From Bacillota bacterium (GTDB lineage: Bacteria; Bacillota; Clostridia; Lachnospirales; Lachnospiraceae): a stretch of DNA of 64,000 nucleotides. Below the pieces are notes generated by a model that saw nothing but the letters and a program-made list of their open reading frames with translations, had not been told where the DNA came from and made no database searches. Shown here one piece after another: positions 34,895-46,070 of the stretch. Position 1 is the stretch's first letter, and each line of letters opens with the position of its first letter. A program made the position numbers and the translations under genes. Location of the stretch: positions 186,001 through 250,000 of the forward strand of contig JAEZLH010000017.1 of NCBI GenBank assembly GCA_023435895.1. The letters are read 5' to 3'.

Positions 34895-35239
34895 ATGCCT
34901 TATATTAATACGAAAACTACGGTTACAATTACTGAGGAAAAAAGAGAGAATATCAAGACAAAATTAGGAAAAGCAATTGAGTTGATTCCTGGTAAGAGCG
35001 AAAATTGGCTGATGCTATCCTTTGAAGACAATAGCGTTATGTACTTTAGAGGAAGTAATGACAACCCATTAGCTTTTGTGGATGTAAAAATCTTCGGTAA
35101 AGCATCGTCAGAAGCTTATAGCAAGTTAACAAAAGCGATTACGGATATTCTTCAGGAGGAACTGGAACTTCAGCCGGAGGGTATCTATGTAAAATACGAA
35201 GAGGTTTCTACTTGGGGATGGAATGGGAATAACTTTTAG
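34895..35239 (+). CDS. MIF/tautomerase superfamily protein
   Basis: 114 residues with AAAGGAAG upstream. Macrophage migration inhibitory factor-like: the N-terminal Met-Pro (MPYINTKT) would expose the catalytic Pro after Met removal, and the C-terminal VSTWGWNGNNF matches the MIF family end. Such proteins form trimers with phenylpyruvate or dopachrome tautomerase activity; the cellular substrate in bacteria is unknown. Monocistronic, with a terminator at 35316. Confidence 0.9.
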   Translation: MPYINTKTTVTITEEKRENIKTKLGKAIELIPGKSENWLMLSFEDNSVMYFRGSNDNPLAFVDVKIFGKASSEAYSKLTKAITDILQEELELQPEGIYVKYEEVSTWGWNGNNF

Positions 35240-35315
35240 ACGTAGAGCCTTAGATTACATTGAGTACCAATACACCAGAGAAATAGAATTAAATATGAGA
35301 ACTAAGATATAAAAG

Positions 35316-35366
35316 AACCGGTATCCATTCGTGTTAAATCACACTTTTGGATGTCGGTTTTTTTGT
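35316..35366 (+). terminator. Terminator after the MIF-like gene
   Basis: AACCGGTATCCA (35316-35327) pairs with TGGATGTCGGTT (35348-35359) with one mismatch; a T-run follows. Confidence 0.8.
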
Positions 35367-35510
35367 TTGTTAATATATGCATAATAGATGGTCTGAAAAT
35401 ATCTAGGTTGAGTCGATAGAAAGCATATGACAAAGATAATCTTTAATAACATTATTGGATTTTGGTTGAAATTATCAAAAAAGGAATTTTAAGAAAAAAC
35501 ACGGAAAAAC

Positions 35511-35539
35511 TTGACACTCTGCATAAAAATAAATAATAT
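35511..35539 (+). promoter_or_regulatory. Sigma-A promoter of the RHS gene
   Basis: TTGACA (35511-35516), a 17-base spacer and TAATAT (35534-35539), about 50 bases before the ATG. Confidence 0.75.
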
Positions 35540-35590
35540 GTAATAAAAAGGGGTAAATTCTATAAAATTGTAAAACAGGGAGAAGAAAGA

Positions 35591-38500
35591 ATGAAAAAGT
35601 GGAAGAGAGTTGGTAAAAGTATTATTTCATTAATCTTAATTTTTGTTATGCTTTTAACATCTTCGGCAAGTAATGAAGTATTTGCTAAGGTGACTAGTGA
35701 TTATGACAAAAAAGCATTAAATGATGTAAACAATAGTGGTGATGTAGAGGCACCTTCTGCACCGTCAAACTTATTGGTAACTTTATCATCTAATCATTCA
35801 GTTGAATTATCATGGGATAAATCATTGGATAATGATACAGTTAAGACATATGAAATATTTTGCAATGACCATAGTATTGGGATGACTGAGGAGTTAAGTT
35901 ATACATACTCGTTAATTAGTATCGGCACATATTCTTTTTATGTTGTTGCATATGATCAAGCAGGGAATAAGTCCGGAGAAAGTAATATAGTGACAGTAAC
36001 AGATGTAGACGATGAACGTCCTACAACAGTTACAGACTTAACAATAATATCAAGAACGGATACCTTGTTATTATTGTCATGGAAACCCTCTTCAGATAAT
36101 GTTGGTGTTGTAGGATATAAAGTTTTTAGAGATAATATTGAAATCGGAACATCGGATAATACATCATATTCAGACGATAATCTAGTTCCCGGTAGGCAAT
36201 ATACCTATACTGTTATTGCATATGATGCATCAGGTAATTTGTCAAATGAAAGTGCTACTTTATACGCATCCACGATTGAAATGGAAGCACCATCCTCACC
36301 TATGAATGTAGAATATTCGGATGTCACTGATTCATCAGTAACATTATCTTGGGATGCGTCAGAAGATAATGTAAAAGTAGAAGGATATAGGGTATATAGA
36401 GATAAAATAGAAATTGGTATAACAACTGATACTAGATATATAGATACTTCTGTCGAAAAAGGTAATGTTTATACATATATGGTGAAAGCATTTGACCCTT
36501 CAGGAAACTTATCTGAGGAGAGTAACTCAATAGTCTTAGATATGAGAAATCAACAGGCACCAACCACACCTGCGAACTTACATATAATAGATAAAACAAG
36601 TACAACAGTGACCTTATCCTGGGATGCATCTACGGATAATGGTGATTCGCTTGAATATATGATCTATCAAGGGACAAGTTGTATAGGGATTGCATCCAAT
36701 TCAACTAATTATTTAGTAACAGGATTAGAACAGGGGACAGAATATAATTTTTCAATTATCGCAAAAGATCTAGATGGAAATATTTCTGATGCAAGTGAAA
36801 TCTTGACTGTAACGACACTGGTAGAAAATCCTTTAGGTTTATTAGCTACTGTCGCAGATTCTGTAATTAGTATCTGTTGGAATGAAATAATTGGTGTAGA
36901 CAGCTACGAACTTAGTATTAATGGAGAAATCGTTGAAGTTGGAAATACTACAATATACTCTCAAATGAATTTCAGTCCCAATTATGAATATGAATATAAA
37001 GTAAGATCAAAAAAGGGAAGCATATATAGTGAGTGGAGTTCACCGTATGTTTTAACAACTGGACCGGAAAAGGTTCAAAATGTTAAATCTAGAGTAATAA
37101 ATGAAACAACTGTAAAACTTACTTGGGATAAAATAGAGAATGCCACGGCTTATGAAGTTGAGATTAATGGAACAGTTGCCGATACGGTTACTGATAATAC
37201 ATATACCCACAATAATGTAAATACCATAGAAAACAATGCGTTTTACAGAATTCGGGCTATTCGTGGAGTTGCTAAAGGTGCTTGGAGTGAAGTGGTATCA
37301 CAGATGAAAGTCACAATAGTATCAGGAGAAATTGTAGAAGATACAGTATGGGATGGTTATATTATAATAGATGGAGGAGCAGTTATTCTTGAAGGGGTTA
37401 AAGTTACAATTAATTCAGGTACAATAGTAAAATTAACAGATCGTTCTAGTATTGTTGTAGTAGGAGGAACAATTTTAGCACAGGCAGAAGCAGATGATCC
37501 TATAATAATGACCGGAATAAATGATCCTGAATATGGGGGGAATAATGATGATATAAATGCAGATATTTTTGTAAATAATAATGGAGAAATAATTGGTGAT
37601 AATCTGAAAATTAAATTAGAGTTAAGTTCTTTGGGTTCATTAGATTTACGAAATTCGAATATAACAGATGCATGGTTAAATGTAAGTAATGAACAAGATA
37701 TAAGAATAAAAAATAGTGAAATGATTAATACCAGTATTTTTTTTAGTAGTTCAGGAGATTTAACACTAACTGATAATGATATCCATAATGAAGTTGATTG
37801 GAGTATTATCGATATAAGGAGTAGCAATGAAGCTGCAAAGATATCAATTGAGAATAATACCATTACTGGTAATAATTTGAATAACGGCATTAATATGGAT
37901 GGTGTTACTGGATTAGGATTGTTTATTATTAAGAATAATAGAATTACTGAAACAGAATATCCTATAGCTATTTATCCGGATACTTTGATTTCATCTAATT
38001 TTTTTGAAAATTTCAGTGATAATAGATTTAATGACAATAAATATGATTGTATATACTTGAAGGGCACGATAAATGGACCGATTACTCTTACTAAAAATAA
38101 TTCTTATTATATTCCCTATTTTATTGTTGGACCAAATGGTTCGTGTACGATTCAACCAGGAACCGAATTTTATACAAAATATGTGAGCGTTAATGGGAAG
38201 TTAGTTGCCCAAGGGACAGCGGATGAACCAATAAGTTTTATCCCACATGCAAATGATGCTATGAATTATAATGAATATAACTGGCAGGCATTCAATGTTT
38301 ATGGTGGAGAATTTATTGGAGATCATGTAATCATTGAAAATGTAAATAATTTATTCATGTCTGGGAAAGTACAATTAAATCATTCTGTAATTAATAATTC
38401 ATGGAGTTTATATTTAGATGGTGCCAGTATACAAAACACAGAAATATCCAATATAAGATATCTGGATATTAACAATGATATTTCAATAAATAATAGCGAT

Positions 38501-41500
38501 ATTTATGATAATGGAAACCTCAATCTTTCTATAGGCAATAATAGGTATATAATTGAAAATAATACCATTAAAGATAATCAAGGTATTTATGTATCCTACT
38601 ATTATACGAATGGAACTTATTGTATCAAAAATAATAATTTTATAAATAATGGATCTGGAATTATTGGGAATTATGGTTATGAGCCGATTAAACTTGAGAA
38701 TAACTATTGGGGTTCAATATATGGTCCAAGCTTGCTTAAGGGTTATGATTATGATTCGACAACGGATACGTGGCTCCCTAGATGGGTAGGTTCCGGTGAC
38801 AAAGTCAGCGGAAATATTGATTGTACACCATATTATGGTTATGAAATTGCATTAAGGACACAATTTAATGCAGCAGAGGGAGCATATGCTCCGACAGGAA
38901 ATTACTCAAAGCAATATACAGACTTAGAGGTAAAATGCATAGATGACTCTTTCGAAGTAACAAGATTATATAATTCTCAGGATACAGAAAGCAGCGGAAT
39001 ATTAGGAAAGGGATGGTCGTTTAATTACGATTCTTATATTACAAAATATGAAGAGTATCCTAATGTGCTTTTAATAAAACTTCCTGATGGCAGCAATGAA
39101 TCATATTCAATCAATGAAGATGGCACTTTTACTTCTTATTATTCGAGAAATAGCTTAGTAAAGCAATTAGATGGGACTTATATATTAACTTGCAAAGATA
39201 GCAGACTCCAATATAAATATAATGCTGACGGAAAATTAATCTGGATAAAAAATAAACAAGGCAATGCTTTATCAATAACTTATGGAACAAATGGACTAAT
39301 TCAAGTAATTACAGATTATGTGGGAAGAAAATACACTTTTAAGTATGAAAATAATTTACTTAAATCAATTGAAGATACAATTGGCAGAAAAGTTAATTAT
39401 AATTACGATGATTATAACAGGTTGATTCAAGCAAAAGATATTCAAGGTATCGTTACTAGTTATAGTTATGATCAGGAAGGTTATTTGACAAGTATTAGAG
39501 ATGGAAATAACGATTTGATCGAGGCAGTAACTTATAATAATTTTGGTGGAATTATTAAAGTTAATCAAGTGACCGATGAATATGGTAATACTAAGACATA
39601 TTCTTATGATGAAGTAAATGGAAAAACAACAATTACAGATAGTAATTTTAGGGTATCCACTATAGGTTATGATACTGCTTATTATGAAACTGACACAACT
39701 GATGCAGATGGAGGTAACACAACAACTATCTACAATTCTGAGGATGGACAAAATAAATATGGTGAGGAACAATCTAAAACAGATCGTAATGGTTATACTA
39801 CAGAATATAAATGGGATAGCAAGGGGAATATTGTAGCTGTAATAGAACCAGACACGAGTAGTAGCTCAAAATATTGGTATGATGAAAAAAATAACCTTAT
39901 CAGTACCTGTGATGAGAACGGTAATTATACCTATTATATTTACGATTCTACTCAAACCTATCTGTTAAAGGAAGTAATTCCCCTTAATGGAACGGATATA
40001 TATTCATCATCAGCAGACCAAGATAAATTTTCAATAAAATCGTATACCTATTATCAGCCAGGAGAGAATGGTTATTCTATTAAAGGACTGTTAAAATCAG
40101 TAACTGATCCTGAGGGATATACGACGACGTATACTTATGATCAATATGGTAATATTGCGACTTCTTCTGATGACAAACACAATATAACAAAGTATACCTA
40201 TAATTCAATTGGATTATTGACCAGTACTCTCTCTCCAAAAAGTGAAATAACGACATATACTTATGATCAATATGGTAATTTGACGGATACAATATTACAA
40301 GGTGGTGAGACTACTCATTGTGAGTATGACACATTGGGGAGAAAAGTAAAAGAAATTTCACCTAATATATATAAAGTATCACCAACAGGAGACGTTGGCT
40401 ATCGATATACGTATTACGTTAATGGGAAAGTACATACTATTACAGATCCGGAGAATAACATAATTAGTTATACATATGATTATTACGGAAATGTTCTAAC
40501 CGAGACCAAACCAAATGGGAGTGTTTATTCTTACGATTATGATTCATTAAACAGATTAAAAAATACATACTTTCAGGAGGATTTGACTTCAGAGAATAAA
40601 TTGTTACGATCTAATACATATTATCCGGTTTCTGATAATCATACTATGAAATCGGAAACGGTATATTTAAATGAATTTGATTCTGCAACTACTTATTATA
40701 TATATAATCTGAAAGGGCAAATAATTAGACAGATTAATCCTAATGGTGGAGAACAGTCAACTGTATATTATGTTGATGGCACTATATATTCCATAATGGA
40801 CGCATTAGGGCTTATAACATATTATAAATATGATAAATTTAAACGATTGTCAGAGCAATGGACACCATTAGCAGAGGATATATATTCATATAAGAAGTAT
40901 GGGTATGATAAGAATAATAATAGGACTTCAGAGGCAACTAGTACGGAAGGGGTTGCTCTGTGGGAATTGCCATCGGCTTTAATGACGACGAGATATACAT
41001 ATGGAGCTAATAATAAGTTGGTATTACTAGAGGATGCAGAAGGTGGCAAAACTGAATATGAATATGATGCTAATGATAATCTAACAAAAGAAACCATATA
41101 TCTTGAAGCAGATGACAAACAAGTTACAGATTATGTTTATAATTATTTGGGTAAAGAGGTTAGCATAAAAAAACATATTGATACCAAAGACCTGTATGGG
41201 TATGATTTCAATGAAATTTCGGATATACCTCTAATAACATCATTTACATATGATGCTAATGGTAATATTCTTACTAAGTCGACGCCGGATAATGTTATAA
41301 CATCTTATGAATATGATAATCTTGATAGAACTGTCTTAGAGACAACATCTGGTTTGGATGAAAATAATCAAAGTACTTTAATAACTACATCTTATTCTTA
41401 TGATTATAATGGAAATAAATTGTCCACCTCAGATGCGAAAGGAAATGTAACCAGGAATATTTACGATAAACGAGGGCAGTTAGTAAAGACAATCGATGCG

Positions 41501-44500
41501 AAAGGAGGCATTACAGCCTTTTATTATGATAAAGCTGGTAGACAAATTGCGAAAGTAGATCCACAGAGCTATGTTGAAGGAGCGGCACTTTCAGAAATGA
41601 ATAGAGTTGTTTTTACCTATGATAACATGGATCGAGTACTTTTAGAACAGGATGTATATTATGACAATAAGGATAGCGAATTCAAGACCATTAATTCAAA
41701 AGCATATTTATATGACTTAAAAGGTAGGGTAATTAAAGAATTAGATGCGATTGGATATGATAGTGGCGTAGGGGCAACAATATCTGAGAAAATAACAACG
41801 GGATATGGAACAAAATATACATATAATGCGAATGATGATTTGCTTACTATGCTTACACCAGTAGCTGATGAGAATGGATATTCTTTTGATACAAGCTACA
41901 CCTATGATGCGGCAGGAAGGAAAATTGCCGAGACAGATGCCAATAATACAACAAAAAATTATTGTTATGATAAGCTTGGAAGATTGATAAAAACTACTAT
42001 TGTCGATGGTTCAGAAAAATCATTGCAGCAGAATTCATATGACCATGCAGGTAATATTTTGAAACAAACTGATGGGAATGGCAATTCAACAGAATTTACT
42101 TACAATAAATTAGGACTGTTAAGAAGTAAAACAATTTTCGGAGATACAACGATTGGTGACTATACGATTACGAATAAATATGATATTGCAGGAAGATTGG
42201 TATATCAACTAGACAGCATGGACAAAGTCATTTCTTGTACTTATAACAATAACGGACAAGTATTAAGTCAAACTGAGCAAAAAAAGGATGGATCACAATC
42301 CATCACCAAATACAATACATATGATGTTGTTGGAAATTTACACTCTACAACGGACTATCTTGGAAATACGACCGAATATGAATATGACTCTTTAAATAAA
42401 TCTGTAAGTATGACAAAGCCTGTAAGTGGTAGAAGCCAAAAGACATCATATTCATATGATAAGAATGGTAATTTACTTACAACAACAGACTGGTTAGGCA
42501 ATACTTATAGTAATAAATACGATTCTTTAAATCGGTTAATAAGTAAGAGTAATCCATCAGATATCGTTTATGAAAAATATGAATACGACAACAATAATTC
42601 CCAAATCAAAGCTATAGATGCTTTGGGCAATGAAACAATATTTACTTATGACAAAAATAATCGACCATTGACTACGGTAGACCCTATCAATAATGTTACC
42701 TCGCAAACCTATGATGCAGTTGGAAATATCAATTCTAAGGTTGATGGTAATGCGAATGTAACAACTTTTGACTATGATGGTTTGAATAGACTGATATCGG
42801 TTAATAATGCAAAAGATGAAGTTACAAATTATACCTATGATTTAAATGGCAATATGCTTACTGCAAAAAATGCGAAAGGTTTTGTTACTACTTATGCTTA
42901 TAATTCAGCGAATAAATTAATAAAAGAAACAGATATAGATAGCATAACGAAATATGATAGTTATAAGTATTATCCGGATGGTACTATGAAATCTAGGATC
43001 GACAAAAAAGACATTACGACCCTGTATACTTATGATATACACGGTAATGTCTTATCGGACAACACAATAGGGGGAGATACTAAAAACTTCAGTTATGATA
43101 ATAATGGCAATATACTTTCAGAAAGAAATAATAATGGCGCCACCAGTTTTACGTATGATGAAAATGGAAGAGTATTGAGCAAAACTGTGTCGAACATTGG
43201 AACATCATATTATACTTATGATAATATAATGGATGTCGATCAGGGTTATTATAAGGAAATATTAAAAGATCCGAAAGGCAACACTACAGAAAAAGTATAT
43301 GATAATTTAAACAGATTATATAAGGTTATTGATGGAGATAATGAAAGCACATACTTATATTATGAGAACGGAAGTGTAAAAAATGTCACCTACAGCAATG
43401 GATGTAAGGAAGAGTATATATATTATGATAATAATTCATTAAAGACATTAATTAATAAAAAAGCTGATGACAGTATTATGGATCGCTATAGTTATACTTA
43501 TGATCATGCGGGAAATCAGCTTACAAAGGAAGAAATAATTAATGGGCATGTTAAAGGAACTACTTCGTATACTTATGATGAATTAAGTAGATTAGTATCT
43601 GTAATGGAACCAAATGGCATGCATACAGCTTATGGGTATGATGCTGTAGGCAACCGTATTCTTGAGACAAAAAATCTAGGTACAGAAAAGGTGGAAACCA
43701 GTTATTTATATACGAATCAAAATAGATTGGTTTCTGCTAGTGAAAAGTTAAATAATAAAATAAAGGATATAACTGCATATACTTACGATTTGAATGGTAA
43801 TCAAACCGCAAGTACAGTAGCTTCTTATCGTGAGGAAGAATTGGTATCCACAACAACGAAGCAAAGTAATACGTATGATTTTAATAATCAGCTAATTAAG
43901 ACAGTTATGAGTGACGGTACAATTGTAAATAATACGTATGATACCGAAGGCTATCGCATTGCTAAGAATGTCAATGGTCAAGCAACCTATTACTTATACG
44001 ACAGTGATAAAGTAATTCTTGAACAGAATTCAGATGGAGACCAAGTAGCAAGGAATGTATATGGCATTAATCTTCTTCGAAGAACAGTCGATAGTAATAC
44101 ATATTATTATATGTATAATGGACATGCAGATGTGACAGCTCTATTAACGGATACTGGGGATGTAGCGGCAACATATTATTATGATGCATTCGGAAATAAA
44201 CTCGAAAGTACAGGCGATGTTAATAATAATATTTTATATTCCGGTTATCAATACGATAATGAAACCAATCTGTACTATCTTAATTCCAGAATGTATGACC
44301 CGGTAACAGCTAGATTTATGCAGCAGGATACGTATACAGGTGAGCCTGATAACCCGTTGAGTTTGAACTTGTATACTTATGTAACAAATAATCCTATAAT
44401 GTATACAGACCCAACAGGTCATAAAGCATTACGGGTTGGATCGAAGGGAGATGATGTAAAGGAATTACAACTAAATTTAATTTCTCTTGGATATAGTGTG

Positions 44501-45379
44501 GGAAAAAGTGGAGCTGATGGAAAATTTGGACCCGCCACAAAGGCAGCTGTTTTACAATATCAAAAGGACAATGGATTAAAGGTAGATGGAGTAGTAGGTA
44601 ATCAAACAATGAATAGTATTAGTTACAATATGAAAAGTTCATATTATAGTTCCTATTATTCATCAAAACCGAAATTACCGTCGACTTGTACCGCGGTACA
44701 GGAAGCAAGAAAGGAGGCAAAGGGGTCAAAGAATTCTAATTCTAATAATGTTACTAATAAATCTCAAGTGAATCCTACATTAAAACAGATATTAAAATCA
44801 AATTCGAGTAGTCCTATTTATAAAAATACAGCAAGTGAAGGACAAAAATATTATCTAGCATGGTATTATGGGAGTGAAGCTTATAATAGGCTCGATGAAG
44901 CCACTATGAGCCACAGTTCATATCTTGTGTATAAACTTAATGGATTAAGTGAAAAAGAATTATCAAAGTTAACAGTAAATGATGTAGACAAAATGTGTGT
45001 AAAGAACGAAAGTTTTTGGTTTAAGACTGATTCAGTAGCATTGGCGGCATTTGGAGCTTATAGTTTTTTAGGGGGAACGAGTAAGACATTAAATTCAGTT
45101 GATGACATCGTGAAAAATCCTCAAAGTTTGTATGGGAAATCGAAAACTGATGTCTCAAAAATTCTTGGAGACGGATGGACTGAAGGAGCTTATGGTTCAA
45201 GTAAAACAGGATGGAAATTTACCAAAGGAGACCAATCTATTTTTTATCATCCCGGTGGGGGAAGACACAGCGGATCATACTATGGTTACTCCAGTGGTGC
45301 TACAGGTAAAATAAAAATAGTAGGATCAGATTACGTTCCGCTGCCTGGAGACAAGGCAAGGATAATACATGTCAAATAG
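35591..45379 (+). CDS. Secreted RHS/YD-repeat polymorphic toxin protein
   Basis: 3,262 residues. Signal peptide (about 1-32), about six fibronectin type III domains (54-575, e.g. SVTLSWDASEDN), a right-handed beta-helix (about 580-1060), an RHS/YD-repeat barrel (about 1115-2900) with many YDxxGN-type repeats, and the RHS core end NLYTYVTNNPIMYTDPTGH near 2936. Unusually, a PG_binding_1 module follows the core (VGSKGDDVKELQLNLISLGY, about 2940-3013). A Ser/Asn-rich linker and a C-terminal domain follow, with GDGWTEGAYGSSKTGWKF and FYHPGGGRHSGSYYGYSSG, a pattern common at RHS tips but of unproven activity. RHS barrels encapsulate a toxin; the target would be neighbouring cells. Codon use is markedly AT-rich. 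The candidate immunity gene follows at 15 bases. Confidence 0.9.
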   Translation: MKKWKRVGKSIISLILIFVMLLTSSASNEVFAKVTSDYDKKALNDVNNSGDVEAPSAPSNLLVTLSSNHSVELSWDKSLDNDTVKTYEIFCNDHSIGMTEELSYTYSLISIGTYSFYVVAYDQAGNKSGESNIVTVTDVDDERPTTVTDLTIISRTDTLLLLSWKPSSDNVGVVGYKVFRDNIEIGTSDNTSYSDDNLVPGRQYTYTVIAYDASGNLSNESATLYASTIEMEAPSSPMNVEYSDVTDSSVTLSWDASEDNVKVEGYRVYRDKIEIGITTDTRYIDTSVEKGNVYTYMVKAFDPSGNLSEESNSIVLDMRNQQAPTTPANLHIIDKTSTTVTLSWDASTDNGDSLEYMIYQGTSCIGIASNSTNYLVTGLEQGTEYNFSIIAKDLDGNISDASEILTVTTLVENPLGLLATVADSVISICWNEIIGVDSYELSINGEIVEVGNTTIYSQMNFSPNYEYEYKVRSKKGSIYSEWSSPYVLTTGPEKVQNVKSRVINETTVKLTWDKIENATAYEVEINGTVADTVTDNTYTHNNVNTIENNAFYRIRAIRGVAKGAWSEVVSQMKVTIVSGEIVEDTVWDGYIIIDGGAVILEGVKVTINSGTIVKLTDRSSIVVVGGTILAQAEADDPIIMTGINDPEYGGNNDDINADIFVNNNGEIIGDNLKIKLELSSLGSLDLRNSNITDAWLNVSNEQDIRIKNSEMINTSIFFSSSGDLTLTDNDIHNEVDWSIIDIRSSNEAAKISIENNTITGNNLNNGINMDGVTGLGLFIIKNNRITETEYPIAIYPDTLISSNFFENFSDNRFNDNKYDCIYLKGTINGPITLTKNNSYYIPYFIVGPNGSCTIQPGTEFYTKYVSVNGKLVAQGTADEPISFIPHANDAMNYNEYNWQAFNVYGGEFIGDHVIIENVNNLFMSGKVQLNHSVINNSWSLYLDGASIQNTEISNIRYLDINNDISINNSDIYDNGNLNLSIGNNRYIIENNTIKDNQGIYVSYYYTNGTYCIKNNNFINNGSGIIGNYGYEPIKLENNYWGSIYGPSLLKGYDYDSTTDTWLPRWVGSGDKVSGNIDCTPYYGYEIALRTQFNAAEGAYAPTGNYSKQYTDLEVKCIDDSFEVTRLYNSQDTESSGILGKGWSFNYDSYITKYEEYPNVLLIKLPDGSNESYSINEDGTFTSYYSRNSLVKQLDGTYILTCKDSRLQYKYNADGKLIWIKNKQGNALSITYGTNGLIQVITDYVGRKYTFKYENNLLKSIEDTIGRKVNYNYDDYNRLIQAKDIQGIVTSYSYDQEGYLTSIRDGNNDLIEAVTYNNFGGIIKVNQVTDEYGNTKTYSYDEVNGKTTITDSNFRVSTIGYDTAYYETDTTDADGGNTTTIYNSEDGQNKYGEEQSKTDRNGYTTEYKWDSKGNIVAVIEPDTSSSSKYWYDEKNNLISTCDENGNYTYYIYDSTQTYLLKEVIPLNGTDIYSSSADQDKFSIKSYTYYQPGENGYSIKGLLKSVTDPEGYTTTYTYDQYGNIATSSDDKHNITKYTYNSIGLLTSTLSPKSEITTYTYDQYGNLTDTILQGGETTHCEYDTLGRKVKEISPNIYKVSPTGDVGYRYTYYVNGKVHTITDPENNIISYTYDYYGNVLTETKPNGSVYSYDYDSLNRLKNTYFQEDLTSENKLLRSNTYYPVSDNHTMKSETVYLNEFDSATTYYIYNLKGQIIRQINPNGGEQSTVYYVDGTIYSIMDALGLITYYKYDKFKRLSEQWTPLAEDIYSYKKYGYDKNNNRTSEATSTEGVALWELPSALMTTRYTYGANNKLVLLEDAEGGKTEYEYDANDNLTKETIYLEADDKQVTDYVYNYLGKEVSIKKHIDTKDLYGYDFNEISDIPLITSFTYDANGNILTKSTPDNVITSYEYDNLDRTVLETTSGLDENNQSTLITTSYSYDYNGNKLSTSDAKGNVTRNIYDKRGQLVKTIDAKGGITAFYYDKAGRQIAKVDPQSYVEGAALSEMNRVVFTYDNMDRVLLEQDVYYDNKDSEFKTINSKAYLYDLKGRVIKELDAIGYDSGVGATISEKITTGYGTKYTYNANDDLLTMLTPVADENGYSFDTSYTYDAAGRKIAETDANNTTKNYCYDKLGRLIKTTIVDGSEKSLQQNSYDHAGNILKQTDGNGNSTEFTYNKLGLLRSKTIFGDTTIGDYTITNKYDIAGRLVYQLDSMDKVISCTYNNNGQVLSQTEQKKDGSQSITKYNTYDVVGNLHSTTDYLGNTTEYEYDSLNKSVSMTKPVSGRSQKTSYSYDKNGNLLTTTDWLGNTYSNKYDSLNRLISKSNPSDIVYEKYEYDNNNSQIKAIDALGNETIFTYDKNNRPLTTVDPINNVTSQTYDAVGNINSKVDGNANVTTFDYDGLNRLISVNNAKDEVTNYTYDLNGNMLTAKNAKGFVTTYAYNSANKLIKETDIDSITKYDSYKYYPDGTMKSRIDKKDITTLYTYDIHGNVLSDNTIGGDTKNFSYDNNGNILSERNNNGATSFTYDENGRVLSKTVSNIGTSYYTYDNIMDVDQGYYKEILKDPKGNTTEKVYDNLNRLYKVIDGDNESTYLYYENGSVKNVTYSNGCKEEYIYYDNNSLKTLINKKADDSIMDRYSYTYDHAGNQLTKEEIINGHVKGTTSYTYDELSRLVSVMEPNGMHTAYGYDAVGNRILETKNLGTEKVETSYLYTNQNRLVSASEKLNNKIKDITAYTYDLNGNQTASTVASYREEELVSTTTKQSNTYDFNNQLIKTVMSDGTIVNNTYDTEGYRIAKNVNGQATYYLYDSDKVILEQNSDGDQVARNVYGINLLRRTVDSNTYYYMYNGHADVTALLTDTGDVAATYYYDAFGNKLESTGDVNNNILYSGYQYDNETNLYYLNSRMYDPVTARFMQQDTYTGEPDNPLSLNLYTYVTNNPIMYTDPTGHKALRVGSKGDDVKELQLNLISLGYSVGKSGADGKFGPATKAAVLQYQKDNGLKVDGVVGNQTMNSISYNMKSSYYSSYYSSKPKLPSTCTAVQEARKEAKGSKNSNSNNVTNKSQVNPTLKQILKSNSSSPIYKNTASEGQKYYLAWYYGSEAYNRLDEATMSHSSYLVYKLNGLSEKELSKLTVNDVDKMCVKNESFWFKTDSVALAAFGAYSFLGGTSKTLNSVDDIVKNPQSLYGKSKTDVSKILGDGWTEGAYGSSKTGWKFTKGDQSIFYHPGGGRHSGSYYGYSSGATGKIKIVGSDYVPLPGDKARIIHVK

Positions 45380-45393
45380 GAGATATGATAAAA

Positions 45394-45732
45394 ATGGGAA
45401 TATCAACCAATAAGCTTATGGAATTTTATATTGATACCTTAGAAAAATGCGGTACATATTTATTAAAAATGAGCGATGAAGATATTGAGTATAATATTTT
45501 TGAGGAGTTCGATGTAGGGGTCATTTCATTTCTACATGATGATACTTTATCAAAGCTCAAAGAAGCAAATTTGATAACTGAAGAAATATCTCAAAAAAGT
45601 TCTGTGTTAAGGAGTAACTTGATGCTTCTTCAAAACACTGACCAGTGGAATGTCGATTCCGTTAGAAATGGTGAAAACTGGAGTGAAATCTTAAAACTAT
45701 CAGACGAGATTAAGTCATTATTGTATCAGTAA
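45394..45732 (+). CDS. Candidate immunity protein for the RHS C-terminal domain
   Basis: 112 residues from the ATG at 45394 (MGISTNKLMEFYIDTLEKCG); AGGAG at 45378-45382 fits this better than the ATG at 45385, which would be only two bases away. The protein is acidic and probably all-helical, with no recognised family. Its place directly after the toxin gene, 14 bases beyond the stop, is where cognate immunity genes sit in polymorphic toxin systems. The role is inferred from position only. Confidence 0.6.
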   Translation: MGISTNKLMEFYIDTLEKCGTYLLKMSDEDIEYNIFEEFDVGVISFLHDDTLSKLKEANLITEEISQKSSVLRSNLMLLQNTDQWNVDSVRNGENWSEILKLSDEIKSLLYQ

Positions 45733-45852
45733 TTTAGAGTATACAAGTGTCCTGTATAGTTATTAATTAATTCCTTGGATGATATGTCTATATTGGCTGT
45801 AAAAAGTGTGGCCCATACAATATTTTGGGGGTTTCGGGGGAATCCCACTTGA

Positions 45853-45892
45853 CAAGTTGCAAAAGAGGCACATGTCTCTTTTGCGTAACTTG
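45853..45892. terminator. Hairpin after the first immunity gene
   Basis: CAAGTTGCAAAAGAG (45853-45867) pairs with CTCTTTTGCGTAACTTG (45876-45892) with a bulge. There is no T-run, so termination is uncertain. Confidence 0.35.
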
Positions 45893-45906
45893 CTGCCTAT
45901 ACCTAA

Positions 45907-46056
45907 TATGCTGATGATTATTCAGGATTGAATTTTAATGAAGAACCTTGGGAAAACTCCTGCTTTAGGATAGTGGCAGTTCCACCATCTCCAACTGTTC
46001 CACCCGGTCTATATAGTTCACCCACTATATTTGATGCAATAAATTTATTTAAATAG
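45907..46056 (+). pseudogene. Orphan C-terminal toxin tail 1
   Basis: An open frame of 49 codons with no start, reading YADDYSGLNFNEEPWENSCF and ending SSPTIFDAINLFK with a stop at 46054-46056. The stop is followed within 15 bases by GAGGA and the ATG of the next small gene, the same stop/site/start layout as at the RHS-immunity junction. It is read as the tail of a displaced toxin tip. No domain is recognised. Confidence 0.45.
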
Positions 46057-46070
46057 AGGAGTTGGTAGAT

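Noticed and set aside
37357..37890. 177-codon open frame opposite the RHS gene
   Set aside because: A shadow of the AT-rich beta-helix repeats; the product is a low-complexity Ile/Ser/Leu-rich string. The same holds for other antisense frames in 36-45 kb.
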